A stretch of 64,000 nt of DNA from an uncultured Clostridia bacterium. GTDB taxonomy: Bacteria; Bacillota; Clostridia; TANB77; CAG-508. The notes beneath the pieces are model-generated. The model saw only the letters and a list, made by a program, of their open reading frames with translations. It was not told the origin of the DNA and made no database searches. Location: NCBI GenBank assembly GCA_944392805.1, contig CALXXZ010000001.1, positions 189,977 through 253,976 of the forward strand, in the 5' to 3' direction. This document shows, one piece after another, positions 1 to 8,581 of the stretch. The stretch's first letter is position 1; each line of letters opens with the position of its first letter. The translations under genes were made by a program, and so were the position numbers.

Positions 1-566
1 GTTCCAATTTCTTCTAATTGTTTCTTATTAATTTTTTCTATTGCTTTTTTATAAGAAATATTGTCTTCGCCAGTCCCTAAGAGATTAGACAACCTTTGTA
101 TTAGACTACTTTGGGCATCTTTTCCAATTTTTACCTCTTGTTGCATTGCAATTGATGTTGCTAAAAACATTTCTTCATTTATTTGAGTTTGCTCATAAAA
201 GAATTCGCTTCCTTTATTTTTATCAATATTAAATTCTTTTGTAATATCCTCTCCTTTTTCATTAAATATTATTGGATTTTTTTTATTAAATTCTCTAAAT
301 ATTTCATATTTATTTTTATTATCTAATTCATATGATAATTTACCAGAAAATTCTTCACTATCCCATGGTTTATATTTTTCAAAATCTGAAATGTCTTTTC
401 CTTTTTTATTTTTTGATGTTCCATAAAATATATTTAATATAAATTTTAATAAAGTTGATTTTCCACTTTCATTTTTTCCATATATTATATTTATATTATT
501 TTTTAAATTTATTTCTTTATTTTTTAATTTACCATATGAATTTATTTTTATTTTATTTATTTTCAA
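1..566 (-). CDS. SbcC/YhaN-like AAA ATPase, N-terminal part (cut by window edge)
   Basis: Only the first about 188 codons are inside the window. The translation opens MKINKIKINSYGKLKNKEIN and carries a clear P-loop, GKNESGKSTLL, near residues 31-41, followed by an FYGTS segment and a QQEVKIGKD stretch near residue 150. This is the N-terminal ATP-binding half of RecF/SMC-like nuclease-associated ATPases such as YhaN and SbcC. The start is taken as TTG at 566-564, because a strong GGAGGG ribosome site lies 6 bases upstream and no ATG fits. It starts 13 bp after the SbcD-like gene ends, so the two are one operon, as expected for an Mre11/Rad50-like pair acting on DNA ends. The coiled coil and C-terminal ATPase half lie outside the window. 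Confidence 0.85.
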   Translation of the reverse strand, partial: MKINKIKINSYGKLKNKEINLKNNINIIYGKNESGKSTLLKFILNIFYGTSKNKKGKDISDFEKYKPWDSEEFSGKLSYELDNKNKYEIFREFNKKNPIIFNEKGEDITKEFNIDKNKGSEFFYEQTQINEEMFLATSIAMQQEVKIGKDAQSSLIQRLSNLLGTGEDNISYKKAIEKINKKQLEEIG

Positions 567-579
567 ATAAATCCCTCCA

Positions 580-1650
580 TTATTCTAGTATTTCCATTCC
601 TATTTCTAATGCATTTTCTATTATTTCTTCATCATATTCTTTTTTATTTATTTCTTGTAGTATCTCTTTTACAAATAAACCTTTTAATGTATTTTTTTTT
701 GATATTTTTTCTATATCATAATTTGGTTTTGTTTGATTTTTTATTTTTATTATTTTTTCATTTAAATCATATTTATATAAATTATATATATTTATTTCAA
801 AATTTCTTTTCCCTATTAATATTATTTTATATAATTTATTTTCTTCTATTTTTATATTATTTATTTTTTCGATTAATTCTTCTATTGATTGTATTTCTGT
901 GCAGTCTAATTCATATTCTACAAATTCTGTTTCATCTAATTTTATAAATTCTATTTTATTTTCTTGTTTTGTTATTTCTCCTGCAATCATTCCATGTTCT
1001 CCTAATTCATCAAATCCTAATGATATTGTTGAACCTGGATATATTATTTTTTCTTTTTCTGAATAATTTGTTTTATGAATATGTCCCAATGCTATATAAT
1101 TAAATCCTTTTTCTTCAAGCATTTTTTTGTTCATTGAATTATATTGCTTGTCTTCTAAATTTGCGCCATCCAATGTTCCATGTATTATTAGTATATTTAT
1201 TTTTTCTGAATTTTCTATTTCTAACTCTTCTATTTTCGTGTCTGAACAATAAAAATCATCAAAACCATATCCATATATATCTACATTTTCTAATTCTACT
1301 TTTTCTATTTGAGAATTAAAAATTTTTACATTATTATTCCATTTGAAGTCATTATAATATGATTTTTTTAAATAGGGATCATGATTTCCTGGTGAAATAA
1401 ATATTTTTGTTTCTGGAATTTCTTTAAATAAATTATTTATATATTCTATTGTTGTCCTTCTTATATATTTGTGTTCATATAAATCTCCTGATATAAATAA
1501 ATCCTCTATATTATTTTCTTTTATATATTCTATTACTTTTTTGAATATTTTTCTTTGTTCTATCCTTCTTTTTTCTCCTAGATTTCCCTTATCTGACAAT
1601 GTAGTAAATGGAGAATCAAAGTGCATATCTGCTATATGTACAAATTTCAT
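580..1650 (-). CDS. SbcD/YhaO-like DNA repair metallophosphoesterase
   Basis: 356 residues. The N-terminus has the complete calcineurin-like phosphoesterase signature in order: ADMHFDSP (residues 7-14), GDLYEHK (about 55-61), GNHDPY (about 88-93), IIHGTLDG (about 154-161) and GHIHKTNY (about 189-196). These residues bind the two metal ions of Mre11/SbcD nucleases. The C-terminal third is a lysine-, isoleucine- and glutamate-rich region typical of YhaO-type proteins, which pair with a large SMC-like ATPase; that partner follows 13 bp downstream. AGGAGG precedes the ATG. It most likely processes DNA ends. Assignment as YhaO rather than canonical SbcD is inferred from size and partner and is less sure. 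Confidence 0.88.
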   Translation of the reverse strand: MKFVHIADMHFDSPFTTLSDKGNLGEKRRIEQRKIFKKVIEYIKENNIEDLFISGDLYEHKYIRRTTIEYINNLFKEIPETKIFISPGNHDPYLKKSYYNDFKWNNNVKIFNSQIEKVELENVDIYGYGFDDFYCSDTKIEELEIENSEKINILIIHGTLDGANLEDKQYNSMNKKMLEEKGFNYIALGHIHKTNYSEKEKIIYPGSTISLGFDELGEHGMIAGEITKQENKIEFIKLDETEFVEYELDCTEIQSIEELIEKINNIKIEENKLYKIILIGKRNFEINIYNLYKYDLNEKIIKIKNQTKPNYDIEKISKKNTLKGLFVKEILQEINKKEYDEEIIENALEIGMEILE

Positions 1651-1738
1651 TTTACAGCCTCCTATCTGTTTTTATTGTGTTTATATTTTATCTTATTTTT
1701 TGGTTTTTTTCAATACTTTTTTACGAAAGTTTTTTCGC

Positions 1739-1771
1739 AAAAAAATAACACTAATTATTTCTAATTAGTGT
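1739..1771 (-). terminator. Intrinsic terminator after the virD4-like gene
   Basis: On the minus strand a perfect 10-bp stem (ACACTAATTA and TAATTAGTGT, loop of 4) is followed by a run of T. It lies 8 bases beyond the stop codon of the coupling-protein gene and ends that operon before sbcD. Confidence 0.85.
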
Positions 1772-1778
1772 CATTATT

Positions 1779-3779
1779 TTATTCATCATCTAGTGGTCCA
1801 AACAATTCATCAAATTTTGCTTCTAACTCTTTTTGCAAATCATATGATTCCTCTTCCACCTCAACAGGGAAAGAAGGTTTATTATCTACAAGTGGCTCTT
1901 CTTTTTTCACTTTTGGTAATTCATCTATTTTTTCTTGTTTAACTTCTCCAACTGGTGCCCCTACTGAAACAGGCTCTTTTTTTGTATCTTCCTCAAATAA
2001 GTCATCCAAAGATTCTACTTTTAAATTTTCAGGCTCTTTAGAATCTTTATTTTCTGTCCAAGGATTATATGGATTAAATTTTCTCCATTCTCCTCTATGT
2101 ATTTCTCCAATATCATTATGGCTTATTGCTAATTTGTTTAATTTGTTTACCATATCTCTATGTTTGAAATAGTAAAACTTATTTGCTTTTACTGGTTTTA
2201 TACCTTTTTCAAATATAATACATAAATCATTATCTAATCTTCTTAATTCATCAGGTGTCATCAATGCTCTTGCCATTACTTGATCTGATGTACTTTGTCC
2301 AGTTTTAAAGTATTGTCTATCTCTGTTTATTGAAATACTATCTCTTGAAATTGTTTTTTCTCCTAATGCTTTTGAGAAATATTCTACTGTTTTATATGAG
2401 TTACTTCCTAAAAATACGTGTGTATCACAGTTTCCTATAATTGTTTCATATGATTTTTCATATACTGCTTCTAATTGGTCTAAGTTTTGTAAAATTACGC
2501 TAAATGATATTTTTCTACTTCTTGATGTTGATATTTTTTTATCAAAGTCTGGTATTTTTCCTATGTTTGCAAACTCATCTAGTATAAAATATGTTGGAAC
2601 TTTTAATGCTCCTCCATTATCATCTGCGAAATTATATAATTGTTGTATCATTTGTGAGAAGAATATTGTTAATAAGAAATCATATGCTGTATGTGTATCT
2701 GATGATATTACATATACTGCTGTTTTCTTACTTCCTATTTCTTCAAAATTTATTGTATCTGTTGATGTTAGCTCAGCTATTTCTTTTGAGTCAAATTTTC
2801 CTAATTTTGATTGTAATGTACTTAATATTGAGCTATATGTTTTTTCTGGTGCTATTTCAATTGATTTATAATTCATTCTTGCTGGATGATCAAGTGGTAA
2901 TTTACTAATTAATTCTGTCAATAAGTTGTTTCCACCATTTGAATTTGCTGCTCTTACTAATTCCGCACAACTTGCTAAGTTTTGTTCTTCAATTGGTCTT
3001 GTAGCAATTAAATAATATATTAATGATTTTAATAGCATCTCAGCTGAATCATCCCAGAATGGATCTGAACCTGAGCCTTCTGTTTTTTGTCCTTTTACTA
3101 TCGTATTTGCTATAACATCTACATCTATTTCTGATGATATATGCATTAATGGATTATATCCATCACTATTTTGTGGTTTTACTAAATTTAATACTTTTAT
3201 TTCATATCCATTTGCTTTCAAATATCCTGCTGTTTTGTCATATAATTCTCCTTTAGGGTCTGTAAATACATATGACCCTAGTAATTGACATGCATTTGGT
3301 ATTGAGTATGATGCTGATTTACCAGAACCTGAACCTCCGACTACTAATACGTTGACATTTCCTCTTTTATCTACTGGCAAGTAATTGTTTTCTGCTAATA
3401 TTATTCCTTTCTTATTACTTAATACTTGATATTGTTCTCCATTTTTACTCCAGTCACTTGAGCCATGTTCAAAGTCTGTGAATTCATTTTTAGGTGCTGA
3501 CCTTGCAACTCCTATTACAAAAAAGATTGCATATATTATTGTGAATATTCCTAAGTTTTTTAAATATGCTCCCATTAAGTTTCGTGAAGTTATCTCTGAA
3601 AAACTTGCAACAGGTTTTGTTATTGCATCTACAAATGCTGATATACCTTCTTCTCCGCCTATAGAAATTAATAATGTCACAGGCACGATTAATACTATGG
3701 CTATAAATAACCATAGTATTCCAAATAATATAAGATATTTTCTATTTCTTCTTAATGCTCCTTCTACCTTGTAGTTCAT
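1779..3779 (-). CDS. virD4: VirD4/TraG-type T4SS coupling ATPase
   Basis: 666 residues. Two N-terminal membrane segments (about 14-40 and 76-92) are followed by a cytoplasmic RecA-like ATPase: Walker A GGSGSGKS (about 148-155), the TDPKGEL motif (about 173-179) and Walker B ILDEFANIG (about 399-407), then the SRSRKISFSVILQN segment typical of TraG/VirD4. The last about 120 residues are acidic and proline-rich and probably disordered. Such proteins feed substrates, usually relaxase-DNA complexes, to a type IV secretion channel at the inner membrane. A good ribosome site (GAAGGTG) precedes the ATG. It is the last gene of a three-gene operon with two unknown proteins. The matching channel genes lie 30 kb away at 34-47 kb. 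Confidence 0.92.
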   Translation of the reverse strand: MNYKVEGALRRNRKYLILFGILWLFIAIVLIVPVTLLISIGGEEGISAFVDAITKPVASFSEITSRNLMGAYLKNLGIFTIIYAIFFVIGVARSAPKNEFTDFEHGSSDWSKNGEQYQVLSNKKGIILAENNYLPVDKRGNVNVLVVGGSGSGKSASYSIPNACQLLGSYVFTDPKGELYDKTAGYLKANGYEIKVLNLVKPQNSDGYNPLMHISSEIDVDVIANTIVKGQKTEGSGSDPFWDDSAEMLLKSLIYYLIATRPIEEQNLASCAELVRAANSNGGNNLLTELISKLPLDHPARMNYKSIEIAPEKTYSSILSTLQSKLGKFDSKEIAELTSTDTINFEEIGSKKTAVYVISSDTHTAYDFLLTIFFSQMIQQLYNFADDNGGALKVPTYFILDEFANIGKIPDFDKKISTSRSRKISFSVILQNLDQLEAVYEKSYETIIGNCDTHVFLGSNSYKTVEYFSKALGEKTISRDSISINRDRQYFKTGQSTSDQVMARALMTPDELRRLDNDLCIIFEKGIKPVKANKFYYFKHRDMVNKLNKLAISHNDIGEIHRGEWRKFNPYNPWTENKDSKEPENLKVESLDDLFEEDTKKEPVSVGAPVGEVKQEKIDELPKVKKEEPLVDNKPSFPVEVEEESYDLQKELEAKFDELFGPLDDE

Positions 3780-3809
3780 ATGTAAATCACCTTCTCTTTG
3801 GTTATTATA

Positions 3810-4151
3810 CTATTTCTCGTTTTCTCTATCTGCTTCTTGTTTTGCTTTTCTCTTTTCCATGTCTTGTCTATTTCCATCATATGCTTTAATTGATACAAAT
3901 TCCCCTGCTTGTAAGAAATCTGCCATATTTACATTAGGTACATTTTTTTCGTAATTTGTAACTAATGTTGGAATAGCAACATGATTTCCATTTTTTAAAC
4001 TTCTAATTTTCTCTTTATCTTCTTGTCTAATTTCCACAGCTACTACTTTAGGAGTATTTCTTAATCCTGCCGGTTTAAATCTTTTCTTTTTAGTCATTGT
4101 ACTCCTTGCACTACTATTTTGCACATCTTCATTTACTGTGTTATTTCGCAT
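3810..4151 (-). CDS. Unknown 113-residue basic protein in the virD4 operon
   Basis: 113 residues with no recognised domain. It is rich in lysine and arginine with low-complexity ends (an N-terminal SARSTMTKKKRFKPAGLRNT region and a C-terminal lysine/glutamate helix). A middle section, VAVEIRQEDKEKIRSLKNGNHVAIPTL in part, is more conserved-looking. No membrane segment or signal peptide is seen. AAGGAGG precedes the ATG at good distance. It sits 22 bp after the 170-residue gene and 30 bp before virD4, so the three are co-transcribed. A role as coupling-protein accessory or substrate adaptor is possible but is only inferred from position. Confidence 0.72.
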   Translation of the reverse strand: MRNNTVNEDVQNSSARSTMTKKKRFKPAGLRNTPKVVAVEIRQEDKEKIRSLKNGNHVAIPTLVTNYEKNVPNVNMADFLQAGEFVSIKAYDGNRQDMEKRKAKQEADRENEK

Positions 4152-4173
4152 AGTAAATTGCCTCCTTAATTTT

Positions 4174-4686
4174 CTATTCTCTTATTTCAAATGCGAAATA
4201 AGATTTATTTGGTTTTAATTTACATCTACCCTTTACTTTATTTTCTTTTTCATCAAAATAAAGTCTAGGTTTTAATTCTTCTGTAGTTTCTGGGTCAATT
4301 ACACAAATGTCTCTTTTTAAATTTGGTGTGTAATTAAATTCTTTATATTCCTGTTCTTCTTCTGAATATAATGTATTGAATTTAAATGGTGTTGGTCTTT
4401 TTGATATTTTTACTTCGTCTCCAATTAGTATTCCTGTATTTATTATTACATTTTCTTTTCCAAATGATAGAATTACTAATTGATTTCCATCTGGTTGTGG
4501 CTCGTCAACATAAAAGGTTTTTCTTTTTGTCTCTCCTCTAAGCTCCTCTGTAAAGTCTAACCTTTCTACTGTATATTTTGGATATTGGTTTAAAAATTCT
4601 TTTTCTGTTTCATTTATTTGGTAAATTACTGTGTTTACTCCTTTTGGATCTGTTATACTAAAATGTTTTCCTTGTAACATCTCCAT
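4174..4686 (-). CDS. Unknown 170-residue soluble protein, first gene of the virD4 operon
   Basis: 170 residues, no recognised family, no membrane segment. The composition is that of a folded, beta-rich soluble protein (for example KRKTFYVDEPQPDGNQLVIL and DEVKISKRPTPFKFN). Start is ATG at 4686 with GAGGTG upstream; a second ATG two codons on is possible. It is the first gene behind a consensus sigma-A type promoter at 4758-4786 and is followed by the 113-residue gene and virD4. Function cannot be given from sequence alone. Confidence 0.75.
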   Translation of the reverse strand: MEMLQGKHFSITDPKGVNTVIYQINETEKEFLNQYPKYTVERLDFTEELRGETKRKTFYVDEPQPDGNQLVILSFGKENVIINTGILIGDEVKISKRPTPFKFNTLYSEEEQEYKEFNYTPNLKRDICVIDPETTEELKPRLYFDEKENKVKGRCKLKPNKSYFAFEIRE

Positions 4687-4757
4687 TTAATATTACACCT
4701 CATTCCTATGATTTTTAATCCATAGTTTATCTTATGTTTACGAAGTCACCAACTCTT

Positions 4758-4786
4758 ATTATACACTATAAAAGCTTTTTTGTCAA
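4758..4786 (-). promoter_or_regulatory. Consensus sigma-A promoter of the virD4 operon
   Basis: On the minus strand TTGACA (4786-4781), a 17-base spacer and TATAAT (4763-4758), a perfect consensus. It lies about 70 bp upstream of the 170-residue gene, giving a short leader. This shows the operon is set apart from the upstream cbpA/murF genes. Confidence 0.85.
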
Positions 4787-4810
4787 CTGTTTGTCCTATT
4801 TTCCCTAACA

Positions 4811-5698
4811 TTAGATTCTTCTTGGATTAAATTTTGATATTTCTTTTAATTTCTTAAACATTTCTGTTTCTTCTTTTGTTAATTTATTTGGAACTACTAT
4901 TTTTACTTGGGCAATTAAATTTCCTCTTTCTCCATTCGGCATTTTATATCCTTTTTGAGGTATTTCAATTACTTCTCCTGATTGTATTCCACTTGGTATA
5001 AAAACTTGCGTTTTTGTATCATCTATTGAATTCACTTTTGCTTTTGTTCCTAGAGCTGCTTCCCATGGTGATAATAGAATTTCTGTATATAAGTCTTTTC
5101 CTTCTAATTTATATTTTTTACTGTCTTGTACATTTATCTTTATATATAAATCTCCATTTTTTCCACCATTTTTTCCTTCTTTTCCTTGTCCTACTAGTCT
5201 TATCTTTTCTCCATTTTGAATTCCTTCTGGTACTTTTATTGTTATAAATTTATCTTTTCCTTCTAAATTTTTTAGAGCAATCTTTTTATCAGCTCCAAAG
5301 TATCCTTCTTCTATTGATATGTTTATTTCTGTTTCTATGTTTTCTCCTTTTATTTGTGGTAATTTACTTTGTGCTATTTCTTCTCTTATTTGATTGTTTC
5401 CGAAAAACATACCAAAAAAGTCTCCTGCCATTTCTCCTGATGTTTTTTGTTTAGCTTTTTTTTGCTTACTTCCTACATTATAATTCCATGTTCTGTCATA
5501 TTTTCTTTTGGCTGTTGTGTCTGATAATATCCTATATGCTTCATTTATGTCTTTTATTCTTTCTTCTGCTAATTTGTTTCCTACATTTACATCTGGATGG
5601 TATTTCTTTGCTTGTTTTCTATATGCTGATTTTATTTGTTCAATTGTTACTTTACTGTTTTCTAATTCTAATATTTTGTAATAATCTTTAAATTTCAT
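4811..5698 (-). CDS. DnaJ/CbpA-type co-chaperone
   Basis: About 295 residues. An N-terminal J domain (residues 1-65) contains the HPD tripeptide in KYHPDVN, followed by a glycine/lysine linker with KQKKAKQKT and two beta-rich C-terminal substrate-binding domains (GYFGADKKIALKN, VPEGIQNGEKIRL, GDLYIKINV). The CXXCXGXG zinc fingers of true DnaJ are absent, so it is of the CbpA/type II class. It would stimulate DnaK ATPase. The start was set to the second methionine, since GGGAGG sits 8 bases before it; the longer reading from a TTG would place the ribosome site inside the gene. Upstream is murF; downstream the virD4 operon has its own promoter. Confidence 0.88.
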   Translation of the reverse strand: MKFKDYYKILELENSKVTIEQIKSAYRKQAKKYHPDVNVGNKLAEERIKDINEAYRILSDTTAKRKYDRTWNYNVGSKQKKAKQKTSGEMAGDFFGMFFGNNQIREEIAQSKLPQIKGENIETEINISIEEGYFGADKKIALKNLEGKDKFITIKVPEGIQNGEKIRLVGQGKEGKNGGKNGDLYIKINVQDSKKYKLEGKDLYTEILLSPWEAALGTKAKVNSIDDTKTQVFIPSGIQSGEVIEIPQKGYKMPNGERGNLIAQVKIVVPNKLTKEETEMFKKLKEISKFNPRRI

Positions 5699-5754
5699 TT
5701 GACGTCCTCCCAAAAAATTGGTACTTGTATTATATCAATTCTTTGTAAAAAAAT

Positions 5755-7104
5755 CTATAGTTTTTGACAAATTTCGTAAAATTTCATTCCATTTGATGCT
5801 TTTACTAATACAACATCTCCGTCTGATAAAATTTGCTGTAATTTGTTTAATATTTCTTCATTATTTTCTAGATAATAATTTTCAATTTGCTTATTTTCAT
5901 TTATTATATATTTTGCATTTTCTCCTGAACATATTAGTATATCTATGTTGTTTTTAGCAACTTCTTTTCCAACTTTTTCATGTAATTCAATTGAATATTT
6001 TCCCAGTTCAAACATATCTCCTAATACGGCTATTTTTCTTTTTCCTGGGTATTTTGCTAAGTATTCTATACTTGCTTTCATTGATTCATAACTTGCATTA
6101 TAACTATCATTTATTAATGTTGCACCATTTTTTAATTTTCTTATATCCATTCTTTTTTTGGTTAATTCAAATCCTGCTATTCCTTTTTGTATTTTTTCAT
6201 CAGGAATATTTAATATTTTTCCTACTTCTATTGCACATAATGCATTATATACAAAATGTTCTCCACCTACTGGTACAGCTATTTGTGTTTCTTTTTGAAT
6301 TACTGTTTTAAATGTACTACTTTCTTCTTTTAACTTGATATCTTTTGCATTTTTGATGCTATATGGATATATTTCTATTTTTTCTTTGTTTTCTAAATAC
6401 CATTTATGTAATAAATCATTGTCATCATTTATTATGATTTTGGGTTTATCCATTCCTTCTAATATTTCTAGTTTGGCTTTTAATATATTTTCTCTTGAAC
6501 CTAAATTTCCTATATGTGATGTTCCTATATTTGTAATTACTGAAAGAGTTGGCTTTGCTATACTTGTTAATAAGCTTATTTCTCCAAAATGATTCATTCC
6601 CATTTCTATTACTGCTGCTTCATGGTCTTTTAATTTTAATATTGTTAATGGCAATCCTATATTATTGTTATTATTTCCTTCTGTTTTTAAGGTTTTGTAT
6701 TGTGTACTTACTACACTTGCTATAATATCTTTTGTACTTGTTTTTCCTACACTCCCTGTTACTGCAATTACTGGAATATCATATAGACTTCTTTTGTATT
6801 TTGCAATTTCATATAAAGCTTCTAAAGTATCTTCGACTTCTATTATTATTTTATTGGAATATTTTTCCTTGTTTTCCTGAGTTATTTCTTGTCCCTCAAT
6901 AATTACTCCTTCTGCTCCATTTTCTATTGCTTGTTCCCAAAATTTGCTTCCATCAAATTTTTCGCCTTTTAATCCTATGTACATGTCTCCTTTTTGAATC
7001 GTTCTTGTGTCTTTTGAAAAATTGTTACATATTTTTTCTTCATTTCCACATATTAATTTACCTTTTGTTACTCTAACTATATCCTTAACTTTTACCTCTT
7101 TCAT
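5755..7104 (-). CDS. murF: UDP-N-acetylmuramoyl-tripeptide--D-Ala-D-Ala ligase MurF
   Basis: About 449 residues, full length for MurF. It adds D-Ala-D-Ala to UDP-MurNAc-tripeptide in the cytoplasm, the last step of the soluble peptidoglycan precursor. Visible are an N-terminal substrate-binding domain with DTRTIQKGDMYIGLKGEKFDG, the ATP-binding loop VTGSVGKTSTKD, EGNNNNNIGLPLTIL, the EMGMNHFGEI motif, NDSYNASYESM and the C-terminal LGDMFELG segment. The ATG used is the one 7 bases after GGAGGT; an earlier in-frame ATG overlaps that ribosome site. No ddl or other mur gene is adjacent. Confidence 0.95.
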   Translation of the reverse strand: MKEVKVKDIVRVTKGKLICGNEEKICNNFSKDTRTIQKGDMYIGLKGEKFDGSKFWEQAIENGAEGVIIEGQEITQENKEKYSNKIIIEVEDTLEALYEIAKYKRSLYDIPVIAVTGSVGKTSTKDIIASVVSTQYKTLKTEGNNNNNIGLPLTILKLKDHEAAVIEMGMNHFGEISLLTSIAKPTLSVITNIGTSHIGNLGSRENILKAKLEILEGMDKPKIIINDDNDLLHKWYLENKEKIEIYPYSIKNAKDIKLKEESSTFKTVIQKETQIAVPVGGEHFVYNALCAIEVGKILNIPDEKIQKGIAGFELTKKRMDIRKLKNGATLINDSYNASYESMKASIEYLAKYPGKRKIAVLGDMFELGKYSIELHEKVGKEVAKNNIDILICSGENAKYIINENKQIENYYLENNEEILNKLQQILSDGDVVLVKASNGMKFYEICQKL

Positions 7105-7167
7105 GTTTACCTCCATATGAATTTTTCTTATTATATTCTATTTTTAATTACATTGCAACTATCATCA

Positions 7168-7213
7168 AAAAAATTAAGAGAAATGCTACACATTTCTTGC
7201 ATAACATTTCTCT
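7168..7213 (-). terminator. Terminator downstream of the SUMF1-fold gene
   Basis: Inverted repeat AGAGAAATG (7177-7185) and CATTTCTCT (7205-7213) followed on the minus strand by a T-rich run. A-rich sequence on the other side would allow it to work in both directions. Confidence 0.7.
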
Positions 7214-7219
7214 ATTTTT

Positions 7220-8545
7220 TTATATATTTATATAAAGTTGCACTCGGAATGAACAGTTATAGCTTGGACCACCTGGATAAGAAAAAATAAGATTTACTGC
7301 TGGAGCATCATTACCTCTATCCTCGAAGTCTCCTCCTCTTTGGCCATAAATCGTCCTTTGATATGTTTCTTCCGTATCTGTTTCTTGCGTCCATTCATTT
7401 GTATTTCCTGCTAAATCATATATATTATTTACTTTCCAATATTCACTTCTTCCTGTTGTATAATTCATCTCTTCGTATTCTGAATTATCTTGCATCCTAG
7501 GTCCTGTTGAATTGTCATAATTCCCCCAACTACTACTATCTATTAATACTTCTGTCTCTGTTTTTCCTCCTGTTTCTATTATCCAATTTAATGTTCTATT
7601 CCATCCTGCTCCTGTTATTACTTGACTTGTTATTGCTCCATTTCCACTATACATTCCACTTGATAAGCTTTTTGCACTATTATTTGATATATAATTATAT
7701 ACATATGCTCCTTTTTTACTTACTAATGTATTTGTCTCTAATGAATTCTTATCTCTTCTAACTGTCGTTGTTCCATCTCCCGCTTCATATCTTCCTATAT
7801 AGTATCCTCCATATTTATTTACACTTTCTGGATTTTGATTGTGATCTTCGTTCAAACGAAAGCCTGCTCTCATAAGCCTTTTTATTTCTTCTTTTAACTC
7901 TTCTATATATATTCCATTTGTACCCATATATTCTTCTATTGATTCACATCCACTTTCACTAAGTAATGTCTCAATTGAATCTACTCCTTTTGCTTTTAAC
8001 AATTCTGAAACTGTATTATACTTTTCTGATGCTTCTGTTTGAAACCAAAACATGCCTGGTATTATAGAGAATTCTACATCTTGTGCATATAAGCTTGTTA
8101 CTCTTTTACTTGCTGTTTTTGAGTTTGTCGCTGTTTTTACTTCTACTTCATATACTCCATTTTTTGTCATTGTAATTTCGCCATTATATGTCTTTCCCCT
8201 TGCTTCTATTGTTGTTTTTGCTCCATCTGGTTGTATTACTACTATTTCTGTTATATCCTCTTTACTTGTTACTTCTAATGTTAATTTTTGATTTTGATTT
8301 ACTGGTACCCATACAAATTGATTTCCATGTCCTGAATTATCTAAATCATCTCCTTCTACATCAGAGATTACTACTCCTTCATCTTTTGTTCCTCCTACAT
8401 AGTAAAATCCTTCTGGTATTGGCACATTTTCATTTGTTACTTCTTTTACATTTGGTAAGTCATCTGCATTTAATGTTTTATTATCATATGTTACTGTAAA
8501 TGGTCCTGTTCCATCTAATGTATATTCCCTATCTCCTAAATTCAT
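7220..8545 (-). CDS. SUMF1/FGE-fold surface protein, 3' part of a gene broken by a stop codon
   Basis: 441 codons open from an ATG, but no ribosome site precedes that ATG. The frame continues upstream, through a TGA at 8584-8582, into the prepilin-like segment 8582-8800. Residues about 40-80 (EGFYYVGGTKDEGVVISD, FVWVPV), GYYIGRYEAG, NIYDLAGNTNEWTQE and RGGDFEDRG match the formylglycine-generating-enzyme/C-type-lectin-like fold. Catalytic cysteines of true FGE are not evident, so a binding role is more likely. A middle Ig-like section (KLTLEVTSKEDITEI to VYEVEVKTAT) is present. The final segment, from RGGDF to SFRVQLYI, resembles the variable end of diversity-generating-retroelement targets. 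Probably a pseudogene half; alternatively a read-through product. Confidence 0.7.
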   Translation of the reverse strand: MNLGDREYTLDGTGPFTVTYDNKTLNADDLPNVKEVTNENVPIPEGFYYVGGTKDEGVVISDVEGDDLDNSGHGNQFVWVPVNQNQKLTLEVTSKEDITEIVVIQPDGAKTTIEARGKTYNGEITMTKNGVYEVEVKTATNSKTASKRVTSLYAQDVEFSIIPGMFWFQTEASEKYNTVSELLKAKGVDSIETLLSESGCESIEEYMGTNGIYIEELKEEIKRLMRAGFRLNEDHNQNPESVNKYGGYYIGRYEAGDGTTTVRRDKNSLETNTLVSKKGAYVYNYISNNSAKSLSSGMYSGNGAITSQVITGAGWNRTLNWIIETGGKTETEVLIDSSSWGNYDNSTGPRMQDNSEYEEMNYTTGRSEYWKVNNIYDLAGNTNEWTQETDTEETYQRTIYGQRGGDFEDRGNDAPAVNLIFSYPGGPSYNCSFRVQLYINI

Positions 8546-8581
8546 TGCTAATTCTTTATCTAAATTATCATATGTTATTTT

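Noticed and set aside
1768-2172. Serine-rich plus-strand ORF opposite the virD4 3' end
   Set aside because: Antisense shadow of the acidic, lysine-rich VirD4 tail; it begins in the terminator.
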